From contig NZ_CP010535.1 in NCBI RefSeq assembly GCF_001430825.1, positions 124,001 through 188,000 on the forward strand: a stretch of DNA of 64,000 bases. The letters run 5' to 3'. The notes below the pieces were generated by a model that made no database searches, had not been told where the DNA came from, and worked only from the letters and a program-made list of their open reading frames with translations. The stretch's first letter is position 1; each line of letters starts with the position of its first letter. Of this stretch, positions 8,896 through 18,427 are shown in pieces. Position numbers and translations under genes: made by a program. This stretch comes from Sediminicola sp. YIK13. GTDB taxonomy: Bacteria; Bacteroidota; Bacteroidia; Flavobacteriales; Flavobacteriaceae.

Positions 8896-9462
8896 TTATT
8901 TTTTGTTCTTGATCACTTCTGCCAGGAGTTTTTTGGCGCGGAGTAATTTCACTTTTACATTGTTGAGGGGTTCCTTGAGTTCCACGGCTATGTCTGCGTA
9001 ACTCAACTCATTGAAGTACCTGAGATTAATGACTTGTTGGTAATGGGGCTTCAACTGCTTTATGTAATGTAAAAGGGTAGCCAAGTCTTGCTCCCTAATC
9101 AGCTGGTCTTCTGCCGATGGGGCATCATCTAAAACTCTTTTAATGGCCTCATTGCTGCCGTCACCGGTATTTTCAAAAATATTTCGTTTACGCTTTCGAA
9201 TGAGGTCTACATGTAAATTTTTGGAAATGGCGATCAACCACGTATTGAAGTCGTAGGCATCATCGTAGGTGTCAATTTTGTCAAAAGCTTTTGAAAATGT
9301 TTGGATGGTAATATCTTCAGCGTCATTTTCATTTCTGGTCCTTATGAGCTGAAACCCGTATACATTGTTCCAATAGGTATCCAATAGCGTGCTAAAGGCT
9401 ATCTGATTTCCCAGTTTAGCCTTTTCTATGGTAATCTTAAGTGTATCTTTAGTTTTGTCCAA
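8896..9462 (-). CDS. ECF-type RNA polymerase sigma factor
   Basis: This 188-residue sigma-70-family protein has a region 2 (about residues 20-95, with NDAEDITIQTFSKAF and FNTWLIAISKNLHVDLIRKRKR). Region 4 near 130-180 includes QVINLRYFNELSYADIA. It lies downstream of a small Cys-rich membrane protein gene and has no anti-sigma gene immediately beside it, unlike the ECF gene at 10535-11101. Its target genes cannot be read from the sequence. The class is certain, the regulatory role unknown. Confidence 0.88.
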   Translation of the reverse strand: MDKTKDTLKITIEKAKLGNQIAFSTLLDTYWNNVYGFQLIRTRNENDAEDITIQTFSKAFDKIDTYDDAYDFNTWLIAISKNLHVDLIRKRKRNIFENTGDGSNEAIKRVLDDAPSAEDQLIREQDLATLLHYIKQLKPHYQQVINLRYFNELSYADIAVELKEPLNNVKVKLLRAKKLLAEVIKNKK

Positions 9463-9493
9463 ACAGAGTTCTTAATAAGCGTCAGAAGGGACT

Positions 9494-9703
9494 TTAAGGA
9501 AGTTCCGTTACTGTATCTTTTTTGCAATCTTGCTCGCTGGGAAGTTTTCCGCAGAAGCCACAGGCTTCTCCATCTTGGTTTAAAAAAGGACTCTGACTTG
9601 CACAAGTACCTGCAAATTCCCCATCTTTCTTAGACCAAATTTTTATCGCTATTCCAGCAAAGCCTATAGCTAATAGACCTATGGTCAATAGTAATAGTTT
9701 CAT
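9494..9703 (-). CDS. Small Cys-rich membrane-anchored protein of unknown function
   Basis: This 69-residue protein has one N-terminal hydrophobic helix (about residues 2-22), a basic stretch (IKIWSKKDGEF), and a C-terminal region with four Cys in GTCASQ, EACGFCG and QDCKK. The spacing suggests a disulfide-bonded or metal-binding exported tail. I recall similar short proteins in flavobacterial genomes labelled only as membrane or secreted proteins, but cannot give a function. It sits 31 bp upstream of an ECF sigma gene and has a TAnnTTTG element ahead of it, so it probably leads that unit. Confidence 0.65.
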   Translation of the reverse strand: MKLLLLTIGLLAIGFAGIAIKIWSKKDGEFAGTCASQSPFLNQDGEACGFCGKLPSEQDCKKDTVTELP

Positions 9704-9717
9704 ATCTAAATTTTGGT

Positions 9718-9725
9718 CAAAGATA
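9718..9725 (-). promoter_or_regulatory. Candidate -7 element (TATCTTTG) for the small Cys-rich protein gene
   Basis: TATCTTTG on the minus strand ends 14 bp before the ATG at 9703, matching TAnnTTTG. The -33 element is not clear. Confidence 0.4.
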
Positions 9726-9779
9726 TAAAATTAATGGCCTTTTAAAGGGTATTTAGAACTACTTTAAGATTTGGACTTT

Positions 9780-10538
9780 TTAATAATTGATATTGGCCAC
9801 TATATTTTCCACAGTAGGGGCCATATTGCCACCTTTTTGTTCAATGGTAATATATCCAATTGCATTTTCAGCATAAGGAAGGGCCAGCAATTTTTCTTTG
9901 TCGGTTATTTCCTTAATAACGCCAAGGTTTACCATTTCGCCGTTGACTTCCGCCCACATTTGGAAACATTTATCCTCTGGTAACTCGGGTAGATTCCTAA
10001 CGTTGAGATAGGATAGTTTTTTAACAGGGTTGATATAGGCTATGGCCTTAAGATCCCTAGCATTTTTATTCCCTTTTACGTTGTATTTTTTGGTCAAAGG
10101 ATTGTTAAGTACAATAAATTGATTCCTTACATCCTCCAATTGTTCCCTCATATCTTCTTCTAAAGTCTTGATTTTATTGGAGACAATGGTATTTTCCTGC
10201 ATAAGATTTTGGTTCTGGTCCCAAAAGAAATAAGAGGAGCCTGCAAATATAAATACGGCTACACTGGCGGCCACCGCATATCTTGTAAATCTTTTACGCA
10301 AAGAATTTTGGGCCTTTATGGTGCTCAAGATTTTTTCTTTAAGACCATCCGGCGTTTTAATGGCGTGCAATTTCGCATAGGCCTCTAAGTTGTCCTGAAG
10401 TTCAAGGTACATCTCCCTAACTTCTGGATGCATGGCTATGTATCTCTCTACCTGTAATGTCTCTTCCTTGGTAGTGGAGCCGATTAGGTATTTCTCCAAC
10501 AGATCGGAATCTAGGAATATTTTTATTTTATCTTTCAT
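9780..10538 (-). CDS. Anti-sigma factor, RskA C-terminal type
   Basis: The 252-residue membrane protein has a cytoplasmic N-terminal helical region (about 1-90), which in this class binds the sigma factor. A single membrane helix sits near 95-110 (YAVAASVAVFIFAGSSYFF) and a short coiled coil near 115-140. The extracytoplasmic domain has the RskA-like pattern LPELPEDKCFQMWAEVNGE. The start codon overlaps the stop of the upstream ECF sigma gene by 4 bp, the usual arrangement of a co-translated sigma/anti-sigma pair. It probably holds the partner sigma factor at the inner membrane until an envelope signal arrives. Confidence 0.85.
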   Translation of the reverse strand: MKDKIKIFLDSDLLEKYLIGSTTKEETLQVERYIAMHPEVREMYLELQDNLEAYAKLHAIKTPDGLKEKILSTIKAQNSLRKRFTRYAVAASVAVFIFAGSSYFFWDQNQNLMQENTIVSNKIKTLEEDMREQLEDVRNQFIVLNNPLTKKYNVKGNKNARDLKAIAYINPVKKLSYLNVRNLPELPEDKCFQMWAEVNGEMVNLGVIKEITDKEKLLALPYAENAIGYITIEQKGGNMAPTVENIVANINY

Positions 10539-11101
10539 GACAATAAGCTTAATATGGACAATAGCACCATTGTAGAGCCGTAAATTTTCTTTAACTCTCG
10601 AAGCCCGATTTTTAATCTAGATTTTATGGTCCCCAAGGGTATGTCCAGTTCTTCGCTGGCCTCTTGTTGTGTCATACCCTGAAAAAAGAGGGCATCCAAC
10701 ACAATTTGATACTTGGATTCCAACTTGTCCAAATGTTCTCGAACATCCATTAGCTCTGGCCTAGTGCTTTCTACGCCTATTCTATATACGTCGGAAACAT
10801 CCATTTGGATTTCCTTGTCGGTTTTTGTGTTTACGCTTCTCAATTTGTCTATGGCCGTATTTCTGGTAATACGAAATAGCCATGTGAAGAGCTTGGCTTT
10901 GGAAGAATCATAGGAGTCCGACTTTTTCCAAATCTTCACAAAACTTTCTTGAACGATATCCTGGGCGAGGTCGTGATCTTTGACCACTTTATAAGCAACA
11001 CCGAATAAGGTGTCGCCATAATGCTCATACAGAAGGGAAATGGCTTTTTCATTTCGTTCCTGTAACAATTCAACAATATGCTTTTCTAGAAGTACGCTCA
11101 T
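10535..11101 (-). CDS. ECF-type RNA polymerase sigma factor (partner of the anti-sigma factor)
   Basis: This 188-residue sigma factor has region 2 (DHDLAQDIVQESFVKIW and AKLFTWLFRITRNTAIDKLR) and region 4 (QEASEELDIPLGTIKSRLKIGLRELKK), which is canonical for ECF proteins. It overlaps the following anti-sigma gene by 4 bp, so the two are co-expressed and probably act together. The roughly 200-bp upstream region contains a TGTACAA inverted repeat but no clear TAnnTTTG element on this strand. Autoregulation by its own sigma factor is possible but not shown. Confidence 0.9.
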   Translation of the reverse strand: MSVLLEKHIVELLQERNEKAISLLYEHYGDTLFGVAYKVVKDHDLAQDIVQESFVKIWKKSDSYDSSKAKLFTWLFRITRNTAIDKLRSVNTKTDKEIQMDVSDVYRIGVESTRPELMDVREHLDKLESKYQIVLDALFFQGMTQQEASEELDIPLGTIKSRLKIGLRELKKIYGSTMVLLSILSLLS

Positions 11102-11236
11102 AAAATAAATTGCGTTTAGAGAATTTTAACGCTATTGAAAAATCCAAGGGTACATAAGTACCGTACATACATTTGAACGCTAAGGTATAAAATTGATGGT
11201 TAACATAATTTTATAACCTGTTTTTAATAAGATAAG

Positions 11237-11257
11237 TGTACAACTGGTAATTGTACA
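11237..11257. repeat. Inverted repeat TGTACAA-N7-TTGTACA
   Basis: Two perfect 7-bp arms (11237-11243 and 11251-11257) are separated by seven bases in the gap between the ECF sigma gene and murB. Two copies of AGTTTGGTT follow directly (11262-11279), then a short GC-rich hairpin (11287-11314). It could be an operator for the minus-strand sigma gene 136 bp away, but this is inference. Confidence 0.4.
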
Positions 11258-11313
11258 TTTAAGTTTGGTTAGTTTGGTTTGGTTTGACCCCCGGTGATTT
11301 TATTCGTCGGGGG

Positions 11314-12330
11314 TTATTTTATGATATTTACTTCAGGTATAATTTCTATTTGAAATTTGTCCCACACCTTCTTTTGGATCGTCTGTGCCAATTCTATAAT
11401 TTCCTTTCCACTGGCATTGCCGTAATTGACCAGGACCAAGGCTTGGTTTTTATGTACACCCGCATCACCAAATCTTTTTCCCTTGAAACCACTTTGTTCT
11501 ATAAGCCATCCTGCTGGAACCTTATACTCCTGGTCTGAAACCTTATAGTAATGGGCTTCCGGATTGTCTTTGATAAAGAGTTCAAATTCATTTTTGGTCA
11601 GCACCGGATTTTTAAAAAAGCTACCGCTATTTCCCAATTCCTTGGGATCTGGCAACTTACTTTTTCTAATGGCCACCACGGCATTGGAAACGTCTTTTAT
11701 AGTAGGATATAAAACCTTCTGCTGCTCCATTTCAGTTTCTATGGCCCCGTAGGAGGTATTCAGCTGATGGTCTTTTTTTGTAAGCCTAAAATTAACAGAG
11801 GTAATGATGTATTTGCCCTTGCCCTCATTTTTAAAAAAGGAATCCCTATATCCGAACTGACAATCCTTTTTTGTAAACGTTTTGAGTTCCAAAGTTTCCA
11901 CGTCCATGGCTTGGCAGCTAACAAAACAATCTTTTAGTTCCACTCCGTAGGCTCCGATATTCTGAATAGGGGCGGTACCTGTAAATCCGGGGATGAGCGA
12001 TAAGTTTTCAAGGCCACCATAATTATGGTCCAAGGTCCAAAGAACCATTTCATGCCAGTTCTCTCCGGCCATCACCTTTAAAACAACATGGTTTTCATCT
12101 TCCTGTTCCACAAAAATTCCTTTTATGTGGATGTAAAGCACCAAAGCACTAATATCTTTGGTAATCAGCATATTGCTGCCGCCGCTTAGAATGAATTTTT
12201 CTGGATAGCCCTCCAATTCAAGAGCTTCCCTCAATTCCTCCAAGGAAGTGATCTCACAAAAGTACCTGGCTTTGGCATCTATGCCAAAGGTGTTGTATTG
12301 TTTTAAGGATATGTTCTCTTGTATTGTCAT
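11314..12330 (-). CDS. murB: UDP-N-acetylenolpyruvoylglucosamine reductase
   Basis: MurB reduces the enolpyruvyl group of UDP-GlcNAc-enolpyruvate to lactyl with NADPH, completing UDP-MurNAc for peptidoglycan. The 338-residue cytoplasmic flavoprotein shows the FAD-binding segment LSGGSNML, then GLENLSLIPGFTGTAPIQNIGAYG. It also has the catalytic Ser region ELGNSGSFFKNP and the C-terminal Glu in IPEVNII. The length is that of the E. coli-like type I enzyme. Its ATG overlaps the stop codon of the upstream aminotransferase gene by one base (TAATG), suggesting coupling. Confidence 0.95.
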   Translation of the reverse strand: MTIQENISLKQYNTFGIDAKARYFCEITSLEELREALELEGYPEKFILSGGSNMLITKDISALVLYIHIKGIFVEQEDENHVVLKVMAGENWHEMVLWTLDHNYGGLENLSLIPGFTGTAPIQNIGAYGVELKDCFVSCQAMDVETLELKTFTKKDCQFGYRDSFFKNEGKGKYIITSVNFRLTKKDHQLNTSYGAIETEMEQQKVLYPTIKDVSNAVVAIRKSKLPDPKELGNSGSFFKNPVLTKNEFELFIKDNPEAHYYKVSDQEYKVPAGWLIEQSGFKGKRFGDAGVHKNQALVLVNYGNASGKEIIELAQTIQKKVWDKFQIEIIPEVNIIK

Positions 12331-13520
12331 TATCCCTTGTAGACTTCCAAAGCTGCCTTTAAAATTTGAACGGCCCTTATGATGTTTTCCTTATCCAAAA
12401 CATAGGCGATTCTTATTTGATTTTTCCCTAACCCCTCAGTCGCATAAAATCCGGCTGCAGGAGCCACCATTACCGTTTCGCCATTGACTTCAAAAGATTC
12501 CAGCAGCCATTGTGCAAAATGGTCCGCATCTGCAATTGGGAGCTGCGCAATACAATAAAAGGCACCCTGAGGTTTGGCGACTTTTATGCCCTTAATTTTT
12601 TCTAACTCGGAAATCAGGAGGTTTCTTCTAGCGACATATTCAACCTTGACATCGTCAAAGTAACTCTGCGGGGTCTCCAAGGCTGCCTCGGAGGCTATTT
12701 GTGCATAGGTTGGTGGGGATAACCTGGCCTGGGCAAATTTCAGGGCCGTTTTAATGACTTCCTTGTTTTTGGAAGCCAAACATCCAATTCTTGCACCGCA
12801 CATGCTATATCTTTTGGATACCGAGTCTACCACAATGGCATTGTCCTCCAACCCTTCTACTTGTAATATGGAATAATGTTCTTTGCCTTCATATGTAAAT
12901 TCCCTGTAGACTTCATCGGCCACCAAAAACAAATTGTGTTTTTTAACAATTTTCGCCAATTTTTCAATCTCTTCCCTACTGTAAAGGTAGCCGGTAGGAT
13001 TACCTGGGTTGCAGATTAAAATAGCTTTGGTCTTTGGGGTAATCAGTTTTTCAAATTCCTCTATAGGTGGCAAAGCAAAATTATCTTCGATTTTTGAAAC
13101 TACAGGTACTACAGTAACCCCTGCCGCAGTGGCAAATCCATTATAATTGGCATAGAATGGCTCAGGAATAATGATTTCTTCATCAGTATCCATGATGGTG
13201 CCCATTACAAATGCCAAAGCTTCAGATCCGCCTGTAGTAATGATTAGATCCGTTGCCGAAACATGTATGTCGTTTTTAGCATAGTAGCTGGCCAATTTTT
13301 CACGATAGGCTTCAGAACCTTCGGTCCTACTGTATTCCAATACCTCTAGGGTGTTGTTCTTTACAGCGTCCAATGCTATTTGGGGAGTTTTTATGTCCGG
13401 TTGCCCGATATTCAAGTGAATTACCTTAGTACCTCTTTTTTTAGCATCTTCAGCATAAGGCACTAATTTTCTGATAGGGGATTCGGGCATGGAACGCCCT
13501 TTTTGTGAAATAGTCGGCAT
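12330..13520 (-). CDS. Class I pyridoxal-phosphate aminotransferase
   Basis: The 396-residue fold-type I aminotransferase has the PLP Lys in SVSKRYSMCGARIG (Lys236). It also has the substrate and cofactor motifs GQPDIKTPQ, ICNPGNPTGY and VADEVYREF. It resembles aspartate/aromatic aminotransferases, but the substrate cannot be fixed from sequence alone. Start ATG 13520 (MPTISQKG) is preferred over an upstream in-frame ATG at 13553 because family proteins begin with this segment. The gene runs directly into murB with a one-base overlap. Confidence 0.85.
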   Translation of the reverse strand: MPTISQKGRSMPESPIRKLVPYAEDAKKRGTKVIHLNIGQPDIKTPQIALDAVKNNTLEVLEYSRTEGSEAYREKLASYYAKNDIHVSATDLIITTGGSEALAFVMGTIMDTDEEIIIPEPFYANYNGFATAAGVTVVPVVSKIEDNFALPPIEEFEKLITPKTKAILICNPGNPTGYLYSREEIEKLAKIVKKHNLFLVADEVYREFTYEGKEHYSILQVEGLEDNAIVVDSVSKRYSMCGARIGCLASKNKEVIKTALKFAQARLSPPTYAQIASEAALETPQSYFDDVKVEYVARRNLLISELEKIKGIKVAKPQGAFYCIAQLPIADADHFAQWLLESFEVNGETVMVAPAAGFYATEGLGKNQIRIAYVLDKENIIRAVQILKAALEVYKG

Positions 13521-13671
13521 GAATAAAAATTTTTCACAAAAATGAGAAATCAATCCATAGTACGCAATAAGATTGGGTTTATTTTATACCATCAATTATA
13601 TGTTAATATATTATGACACTTGTTGTTAATTCATTAATTTAAAGAAGTTTATGAAAATGAAAAACTGAAAA

Positions 13672-15006
13672 TTGGTTCGCCTAATAAAATATATCGCTAT
13701 AATTATCTTTTGTTTTCCCCTAATTTCCTTTGCACAAGGATTTAAATTGGAGAGGGGCGAGAAATTTCAAAAGGTAAAATTCCAGCTCATCAACAATTTA
13801 ATGATCATTCCTGTGGAAGTGAATGGGGCAAAGCTTTCCTTTCTGCTGGATTCTGGGGTGGGCACTCCTATCTTATTCAATCTCTCCGACCAGGACTCCG
13901 TACAAATCAAAAATGTCACCGAAATAACGATCAAAGGCTTGGGGGAAGGTAGCCATATGAAAGGGCTTAGTTCTGATGGTAATGTCTTTAAAATAAATTC
14001 TATTTCAAATAGAAGTCAGAAATTGTATGTGGTACTCGATAAGGATATAAATTTTTCACCTAGTCTGGGCGTTCCTGTTCACGGAATTATTGGCTATGAC
14101 CTTTTTAAGGATTTTGTAGTGGAAATAAATTACGGGTCCAAGATTATTAAATTCCACGACCCGAAAAGTTACAAGCCCAAACTCAGAAAGGGTCAAGAAA
14201 GACTTCCTTTAATTATTGAAAATAAAAAGGCTTATGTAGACGGAAAGGTTTTTATGGGAAGTGGATCGGATATACCTGTGAGGTTATTGGTAGATACTGG
14301 CAGTTCGGATGCCATTTGGCTTTTTGAAGATGGGGAAAAGGGCTTGGATATTCCTGAGAAGCATTATGAGGATTATCTGGGAAAAGGGCTCAGTGGGAAT
14401 ATATTTGGGAAGCGGACTATGGTAGATGGGTTTACCCTGGGTAGCAATAGCTTAAAGGGACCAAAAACTGCATTTCCCGATATGGAGTCTTTCAATTCGA
14501 TAAAGAACCTTGGAGAACGAAATGGTAGTATTGGGGGCGAAATTTTAAAGAGATTCAACATTGTTTTCAATTACTCTGAAAACGAGATCATCATAAAAAG
14601 GAACAGTAATTTTAAGTCGCCTTTTCTTTACAACCTCAGTGGCATAGAGCTCATGCATGCAGGAATGCGGTATATCGCAGAAAAACTTACAGATTCTAGA
14701 GGTATTGTAAAAAATGACGAAAAGTCATTTGGAGATGTCCAATTATTGATGGAAGGCAGCACAAGGTTGAGTCTTGTACCGGAAATTGTAGTATCCTCCA
14801 TTCGTGCCGGTAGCCCGGCTCACGAGGCAGGATTGCAGGAAGGAGACCTTATACTATCGGTCAATGGCAAAGGTGTTCATAAGTACAAACTTCAAGAAGT
14901 ACTCCAAATGATCAACGAACGGGAAGGAAAAAGAGTTAAGCTGGTGATAGAGCGTTATAATCAAGATCTGCTTTTTTCCTTTGTGTTGAAAAAAGTATTC
15001 AAATAA
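13672..15006 (+). CDS. Secreted retropepsin-like aspartyl protease with C-terminal PDZ domain
   Basis: The 444-residue exported protein has a signal peptide ending at ISFAQ (about residue 22). Two aspartyl-protease repeats follow, the first with LLDSG (Asp60) and the second with the classical LVDTGSSD (Asp208). A PDZ domain near 370-440 (AGSPAHEAGLQEGDLILSVNGKG) completes it. The two repeats could form one pseudo-dimeric active site. The start is TTG 13672: the frame upstream reads ATG-AAA-ATG-AAA-AAC-TGA and no ATG lies between that stop and the signal peptide. The natural substrate is unknown. A shared terminator follows. Confidence 0.82.
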   Translation: MVRLIKYIAIIIFCFPLISFAQGFKLERGEKFQKVKFQLINNLMIIPVEVNGAKLSFLLDSGVGTPILFNLSDQDSVQIKNVTEITIKGLGEGSHMKGLSSDGNVFKINSISNRSQKLYVVLDKDINFSPSLGVPVHGIIGYDLFKDFVVEINYGSKIIKFHDPKSYKPKLRKGQERLPLIIENKKAYVDGKVFMGSGSDIPVRLLVDTGSSDAIWLFEDGEKGLDIPEKHYEDYLGKGLSGNIFGKRTMVDGFTLGSNSLKGPKTAFPDMESFNSIKNLGERNGSIGGEILKRFNIVFNYSENEIIIKRNSNFKSPFLYNLSGIELMHAGMRYIAEKLTDSRGIVKNDEKSFGDVQLLMEGSTRLSLVPEIVVSSIRAGSPAHEAGLQEGDLILSVNGKGVHKYKLQEVLQMINEREGKRVKLVIERYNQDLLFSFVLKKVFK

Positions 15007-15032
15007 AAAAAGCCCGCTAGTGCGGGCTTTTT
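15006..15032. terminator. Bidirectional intrinsic terminator
   Basis: The stem AGCCCGC/GCGGGCT (15011-15017 with 15022-15028, loop TAGT) is flanked by A and T runs. It lies between the convergent protease and DUF1573 genes. Confidence 0.85.
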
Positions 15033-15049
15033 GATAATGTGATTATAGG

Positions 15050-15427
15050 TTAGGCTTTTACTTCGCCTTTAATCTTTAAAATAATTGTTGGCTGATCTGC
15101 ATTTGAGATGACTGTGATCGCCTTTCTAATTGGTCCAACCCTGTTGGTGTCATATTTTACTTGGATTTCGCCTTTTTCGCCTGGCATAATCGGACCTTCT
15201 GGTTTTTTAGGGATTGTACAGCCACAGCTAGAACTCACCTTGCTGATAATCAAAGGAGCAGTTCCTGTATTTGTAAATTCAAATGCACGAATTCCATCAC
15301 TACCTTTTTCTACAGTACCGTAATCTACGGTATCCGAATCAAATTTAATTTTTGCAGTTTTATCCTGCGCGTTTAGGCTAATTCCTAATAGTCCAATAAA
15401 TAATAATAGTACTATTTTTTTCATCAT
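15050..15427 (-). CDS. Secreted DUF1573 domain protein
   Basis: The 125-residue protein has a signal peptide ending at LNAQ (about residue 20). One DUF1573 immunoglobulin-like beta domain follows, with the typical pattern FEFTNTGTAPLIISKVSSSCGCT and PGEKGEIQVKYD. Such proteins are abundant and exported in Bacteroidota, and their function is unknown. The ATG at 15427 (MMKKIVLL) is chosen because it begins the signal peptide and because a consensus promoter (15448-15479) lies just upstream. The longer reading to 15478 would start inside that promoter. Confidence 0.85.
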   Translation of the reverse strand: MMKKIVLLLFIGLLGISLNAQDKTAKIKFDSDTVDYGTVEKGSDGIRAFEFTNTGTAPLIISKVSSSCGCTIPKKPEGPIMPGEKGEIQVKYDTNRVGPIRKAITVISNADQPTIILKIKGEVKA

Positions 15428-15447
15428 TTTTAGTTTTGGGTAAACAT

Positions 15448-15479
15448 CAAAAGTAAATGTTTTCACATCAACCTCCAAA
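15448..15479 (-). promoter_or_regulatory. Bacteroidota-type promoter TTTG-N20-TACTTTTG for the DUF1573 gene
   Basis: On the minus strand TTTG (15476-15479) is followed after 20 bases by TACTTTTG (15448-15455). The site fits the sigma-A consensus, and the predicted transcript start would be about 10-15 bases before the ATG at 15427. Confidence 0.65.
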
Positions 15480-15625
15480 ATTCTTTTGTTATGTAATAAC
15501 GTTACTTATTTTTGTTTCGTATTTCCAGCTTATCAAATGAGTAATGGATTTATTAAGGTGAACATTACTTATTTAAATAAATTGAACAATACCTAAAAAG
15601 GGTAAGACAAAAACTATACCAAATA

Positions 15626-18256
15626 ATGGAGATCCCATCAAAATACGAGCCCCAAAAGGCTGAAGACCGCTGGTATGACTACTGGATGGAGCATAAATAT
15701 TTCCACTCAGTGCCAGATGAAAGAGAGCCTTATACTATTGTAATTCCCCCTCCCAATGTTACCGGGGTTTTACATATGGGGCATATGCTGAACAACACCA
15801 TTCAAGATGTTCTGATCCGAAGAGCGAGACTAATGGGCAAAAATGCCTGTTGGGTGCCCGGTACGGATCATGCTTCTATTGCAACGGAAGCAAAAGTGGT
15901 TGCTAGATTAAAGGAAAGGGGTATCAATAAGGCCGATATAACCCGAGAGGAATTTTTAGGCCATGCCTGGGATTGGACCAATGAGTATGGTGGCGTAATC
16001 TTGGAGCAATTGAAGAAATTGGGATGTTCCTGTGACTGGGAGAGGACCAAGTTTACCATGGATGACACTATGTCCGCTTCTGTTATTAAGGTATTTGTGG
16101 ACTTGTTCAACAAAGATCAGATCTATAGGGGGTACCGTATGGTGAACTGGGACCCGGAAGCCAAAACCACACTTTCTGATGAAGAAGTGATCTATGAGGA
16201 AAAGCAAGGACTGTTATACTATTTGGAATATGGCATTGAAGGTTCGGATGAAACCGTAACCATTGCAACTACAAGGCCAGAAACCATTTTAGGGGATACC
16301 GCAATTTGTATCAATCCAAATGATGAGCGTTACAGTCACTTAAAAGGTAAAAAGGCAATTGTGCCCATATGCAATAGGGTAATCCCGATTATTGAGGATG
16401 AATATGTAGACGTGGAATTTGGTACAGGATGCCTAAAAGTAACTCCTGCACACGATATCAATGACAAGGCTTTGGGAGAAGAGCATAATTTGGAGATCAT
16501 AGATATCTTTAATGACGACGCTAGCCTTAACAGTTATGGTCTTCACTACGAAGGCAAAGATCGGTTCGTGGTCAGAAAGGAGATCTCCAAAGAGTTAGAA
16601 GAGAAAGGTTTTTTGATAAAAACAGAACAACACCTCAATAAGGTGGGAACTTCTGAAAGGACCAAGGCGGTAATAGAGCCCCGTTTGTCCGACCAATGGT
16701 TCCTTAGAATGGAAGATTTGGTAAAGCCGGCCATCAAAGCCGTTTTGGAAGATGAAGAAATCAAATTGTTTCCAAAAAAGTTTGAGAATACTTATCGCCA
16801 CTGGATGGAAAATATCCGCGACTGGAATATCTCCAGGCAGTTATGGTGGGGACAACAAATACCTGCCTATTATTTTGGAGATGGAGAGGACGATTTTGTG
16901 GTGGCTGAGACCAAGGAGGAGGCATTGCTCCTTGCCCAGAAAAAATCAGGCAATGCTAATTTAACATCTAATGATCTTCGACAAGATGAGGATGCATTGG
17001 ATACCTGGTTCTCTTCCTGGTTGTGGCCAATTAGTGTTTTTAACGGAATTTTGGAACCAGAGAACAAGGAAATTGAATATTACTATCCTACCAATGATTT
17101 GGTGACCGGTCCGGACATATTGTTTTTCTGGGTGGCCAGAATGATTGTTGCTGGATATGAATATAGAGGGGAAAAACCTTTTGAAAATGTATACCTAACA
17201 GGTTTGGTTAGGGATAAGCAAAGGCGTAAAATGTCTAAATCGTTGGGGAATTCACCAGATGCCCTGCAGTTGATTGAGGACTATGGTGCCGATGGGGTAA
17301 GGGTTGGACTTTTATTGAGTTCCGCAGCAGGAAACGATTTAATGTTTGATGAGGCTCTATGCCAACAAGGGAAAAATTTTGCCAATAAGATCTGGAACGG
17401 GTTTAGATTGGTCAAAGGATGGGAAGTGGCAGATTTGCCACAGCCAGAATCTTCAAAATTGGGAATTGAATGGTACCATTCCAAATTCAATAATACCTTA
17501 TTGGAGATAGAGGACCATTTTAGCAAATACAGAATTTCAGATGCCTTGATGGCTATTTATAAATTGGTGTGGGACGATTATAGTTCTTGGTTGTTGGAAA
17601 TAATAAAGCCTGCCTACCAAAAACCTATAGATAGGATCACTTTTGATGCGGTTATCGATATATTTGAGAACAACCTTAAATTGTTGCATCCGTTCATGCC
17701 ATTCCTAACTGAGGAAATATGGCAGCATATAGCTGAACGTTCGCCAGAGGAGGCGCTGGTAGTTGCTCAATGGCCACAGTCAAATATAGTAAATGAGGGT
17801 CTTATTGAAGGGTTCGATTTTGCTGCAGATGTTATTGCAGGAGTCAGAACCATTAGAAAGGAAAAGAACATTCCCATGAAGGAGTCCTTGGAGCTGTCTG
17901 TATTGAACGAAGGTCAAATAGCAAATGATTGGGATGTGATTATTAGCAAGCTTACCAATGTGTCTACAATTTCCTATAGGGAAAGTCCGCTGGATGGAGC
18001 ACTTACGTTTAGGGTGAAATCCAATGAATACTTTATTCCGATGAGCGGTGCAATTGATATAGATGCAGAAATAAAGAAGATCCATGAGGAATTGAAATAT
18101 ACCAAAGGATTTTTGATGTCTGTTCAAAAGAAGCTTTCCAACGAGCGTTTCGTCAGCAATGCCCCAGAGCAGGTCATTGCATTGGAACGTCAAAAAGAGG
18201 CAGATGCAGTTGCCAAAATCGAGACCTTGGAAAAGAGCTTGGCCAGTTTGGAATAG
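15626..18256 (+). CDS. valS: Valyl-tRNA synthetase
   Basis: ValS charges tRNA-Val and edits mis-activated threonine. The 876-residue class I enzyme has the HIGH-type motif [14 protein letters not shown] near residue 50 and KMSKS at 535-539. The CP1 editing domain lies between them ([15 protein letters not shown]), with an anticodon-binding domain and a C-terminal coiled coil (about 810-876) ending the protein. The length matches bacterial ValS. A strong terminator follows the stop. Upstream, 15536-15595 has a short ORF and a GTAATG/CATTAC inverted repeat, but nothing that amounts to a recognisable leader. Confidence 0.97.
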   Translation: MEIPSKYEPQKAEDRWYDYWMEHKYFHSVPDEREPYTIVIPPPNVTGVLHMGHMLNNTIQDVLIRRARLMGKNACWVPGTDHASIATEAKVVARLKERGINKADITREEFLGHAWDWTNEYGGVILEQLKKLGCSCDWERTKFTMDDTMSASVIKVFVDLFNKDQIYRGYRMVNWDPEAKTTLSDEEVIYEEKQGLLYYLEYGIEGSDETVTIATTRPETILGDTAICINPNDERYSHLKGKKAIVPICNRVIPIIEDEYVDVEFGTGCLKVTPAHDINDKALGEEHNLEIIDIFNDDASLNSYGLHYEGKDRFVVRKEISKELEEKGFLIKTEQHLNKVGTSERTKAVIEPRLSDQWFLRMEDLVKPAIKAVLEDEEIKLFPKKFENTYRHWMENIRDWNISRQLWWGQQIPAYYFGDGEDDFVVAETKEEALLLAQKKSGNANLTSNDLRQDEDALDTWFSSWLWPISVFNGILEPENKEIEYYYPTNDLVTGPDILFFWVARMIVAGYEYRGEKPFENVYLTGLVRDKQRRKMSKSLGNSPDALQLIEDYGADGVRVGLLLSSAAGNDLMFDEALCQQGKNFANKIWNGFRLVKGWEVADLPQPESSKLGIEWYHSKFNNTLLEIEDHFSKYRISDALMAIYKLVWDDYSSWLLEIIKPAYQKPIDRITFDAVIDIFENNLKLLHPFMPFLTEEIWQHIAERSPEEALVVAQWPQSNIVNEGLIEGFDFAADVIAGVRTIRKEKNIPMKESLELSVLNEGQIANDWDVIISKLTNVSTISYRESPLDGALTFRVKSNEYFIPMSGAIDIDAEIKKIHEELKYTKGFLMSVQKKLSNERFVSNAPEQVIALERQKEADAVAKIETLEKSLASLE

Positions 18257-18278
18257 AGGGTACTATATTTAATATGAG

Positions 18279-18325
18279 GCGTTTATCTTTTCATGGTTGA
18301 AAAGGTAAACGCTTTTTTATTTTTC
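18279..18325 (+). terminator. Intrinsic terminator of valS
   Basis: A 13-bp stem (18279-18291 with 18300-18312, one G-T wobble) is followed by a T-rich run at 18313-18325, 23 bp after the valS stop. Confidence 0.85.
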
Positions 18326-18427
18326 GTCCTATTGCAAAAGGAAGATCTAAGAATGAGGAGTATTAAAAGTAAGTTAAGTTTTGTGCCATTGCTATTTTGT
18401 GTTTGCGGTTCTTATTAAATTGGAGGC

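Noticed and set aside
11168-11175. Perfect TACATTTG on the plus strand
   Set aside because: No plus-strand gene follows within reach and no -33 TTG lies at the right distance.
15479-15625. Regulatory leader upstream of valS
   Set aside because: A short ORF and weak inverted repeat exist, but there is no run of Val codons and no terminator, so an attenuator is not supported.
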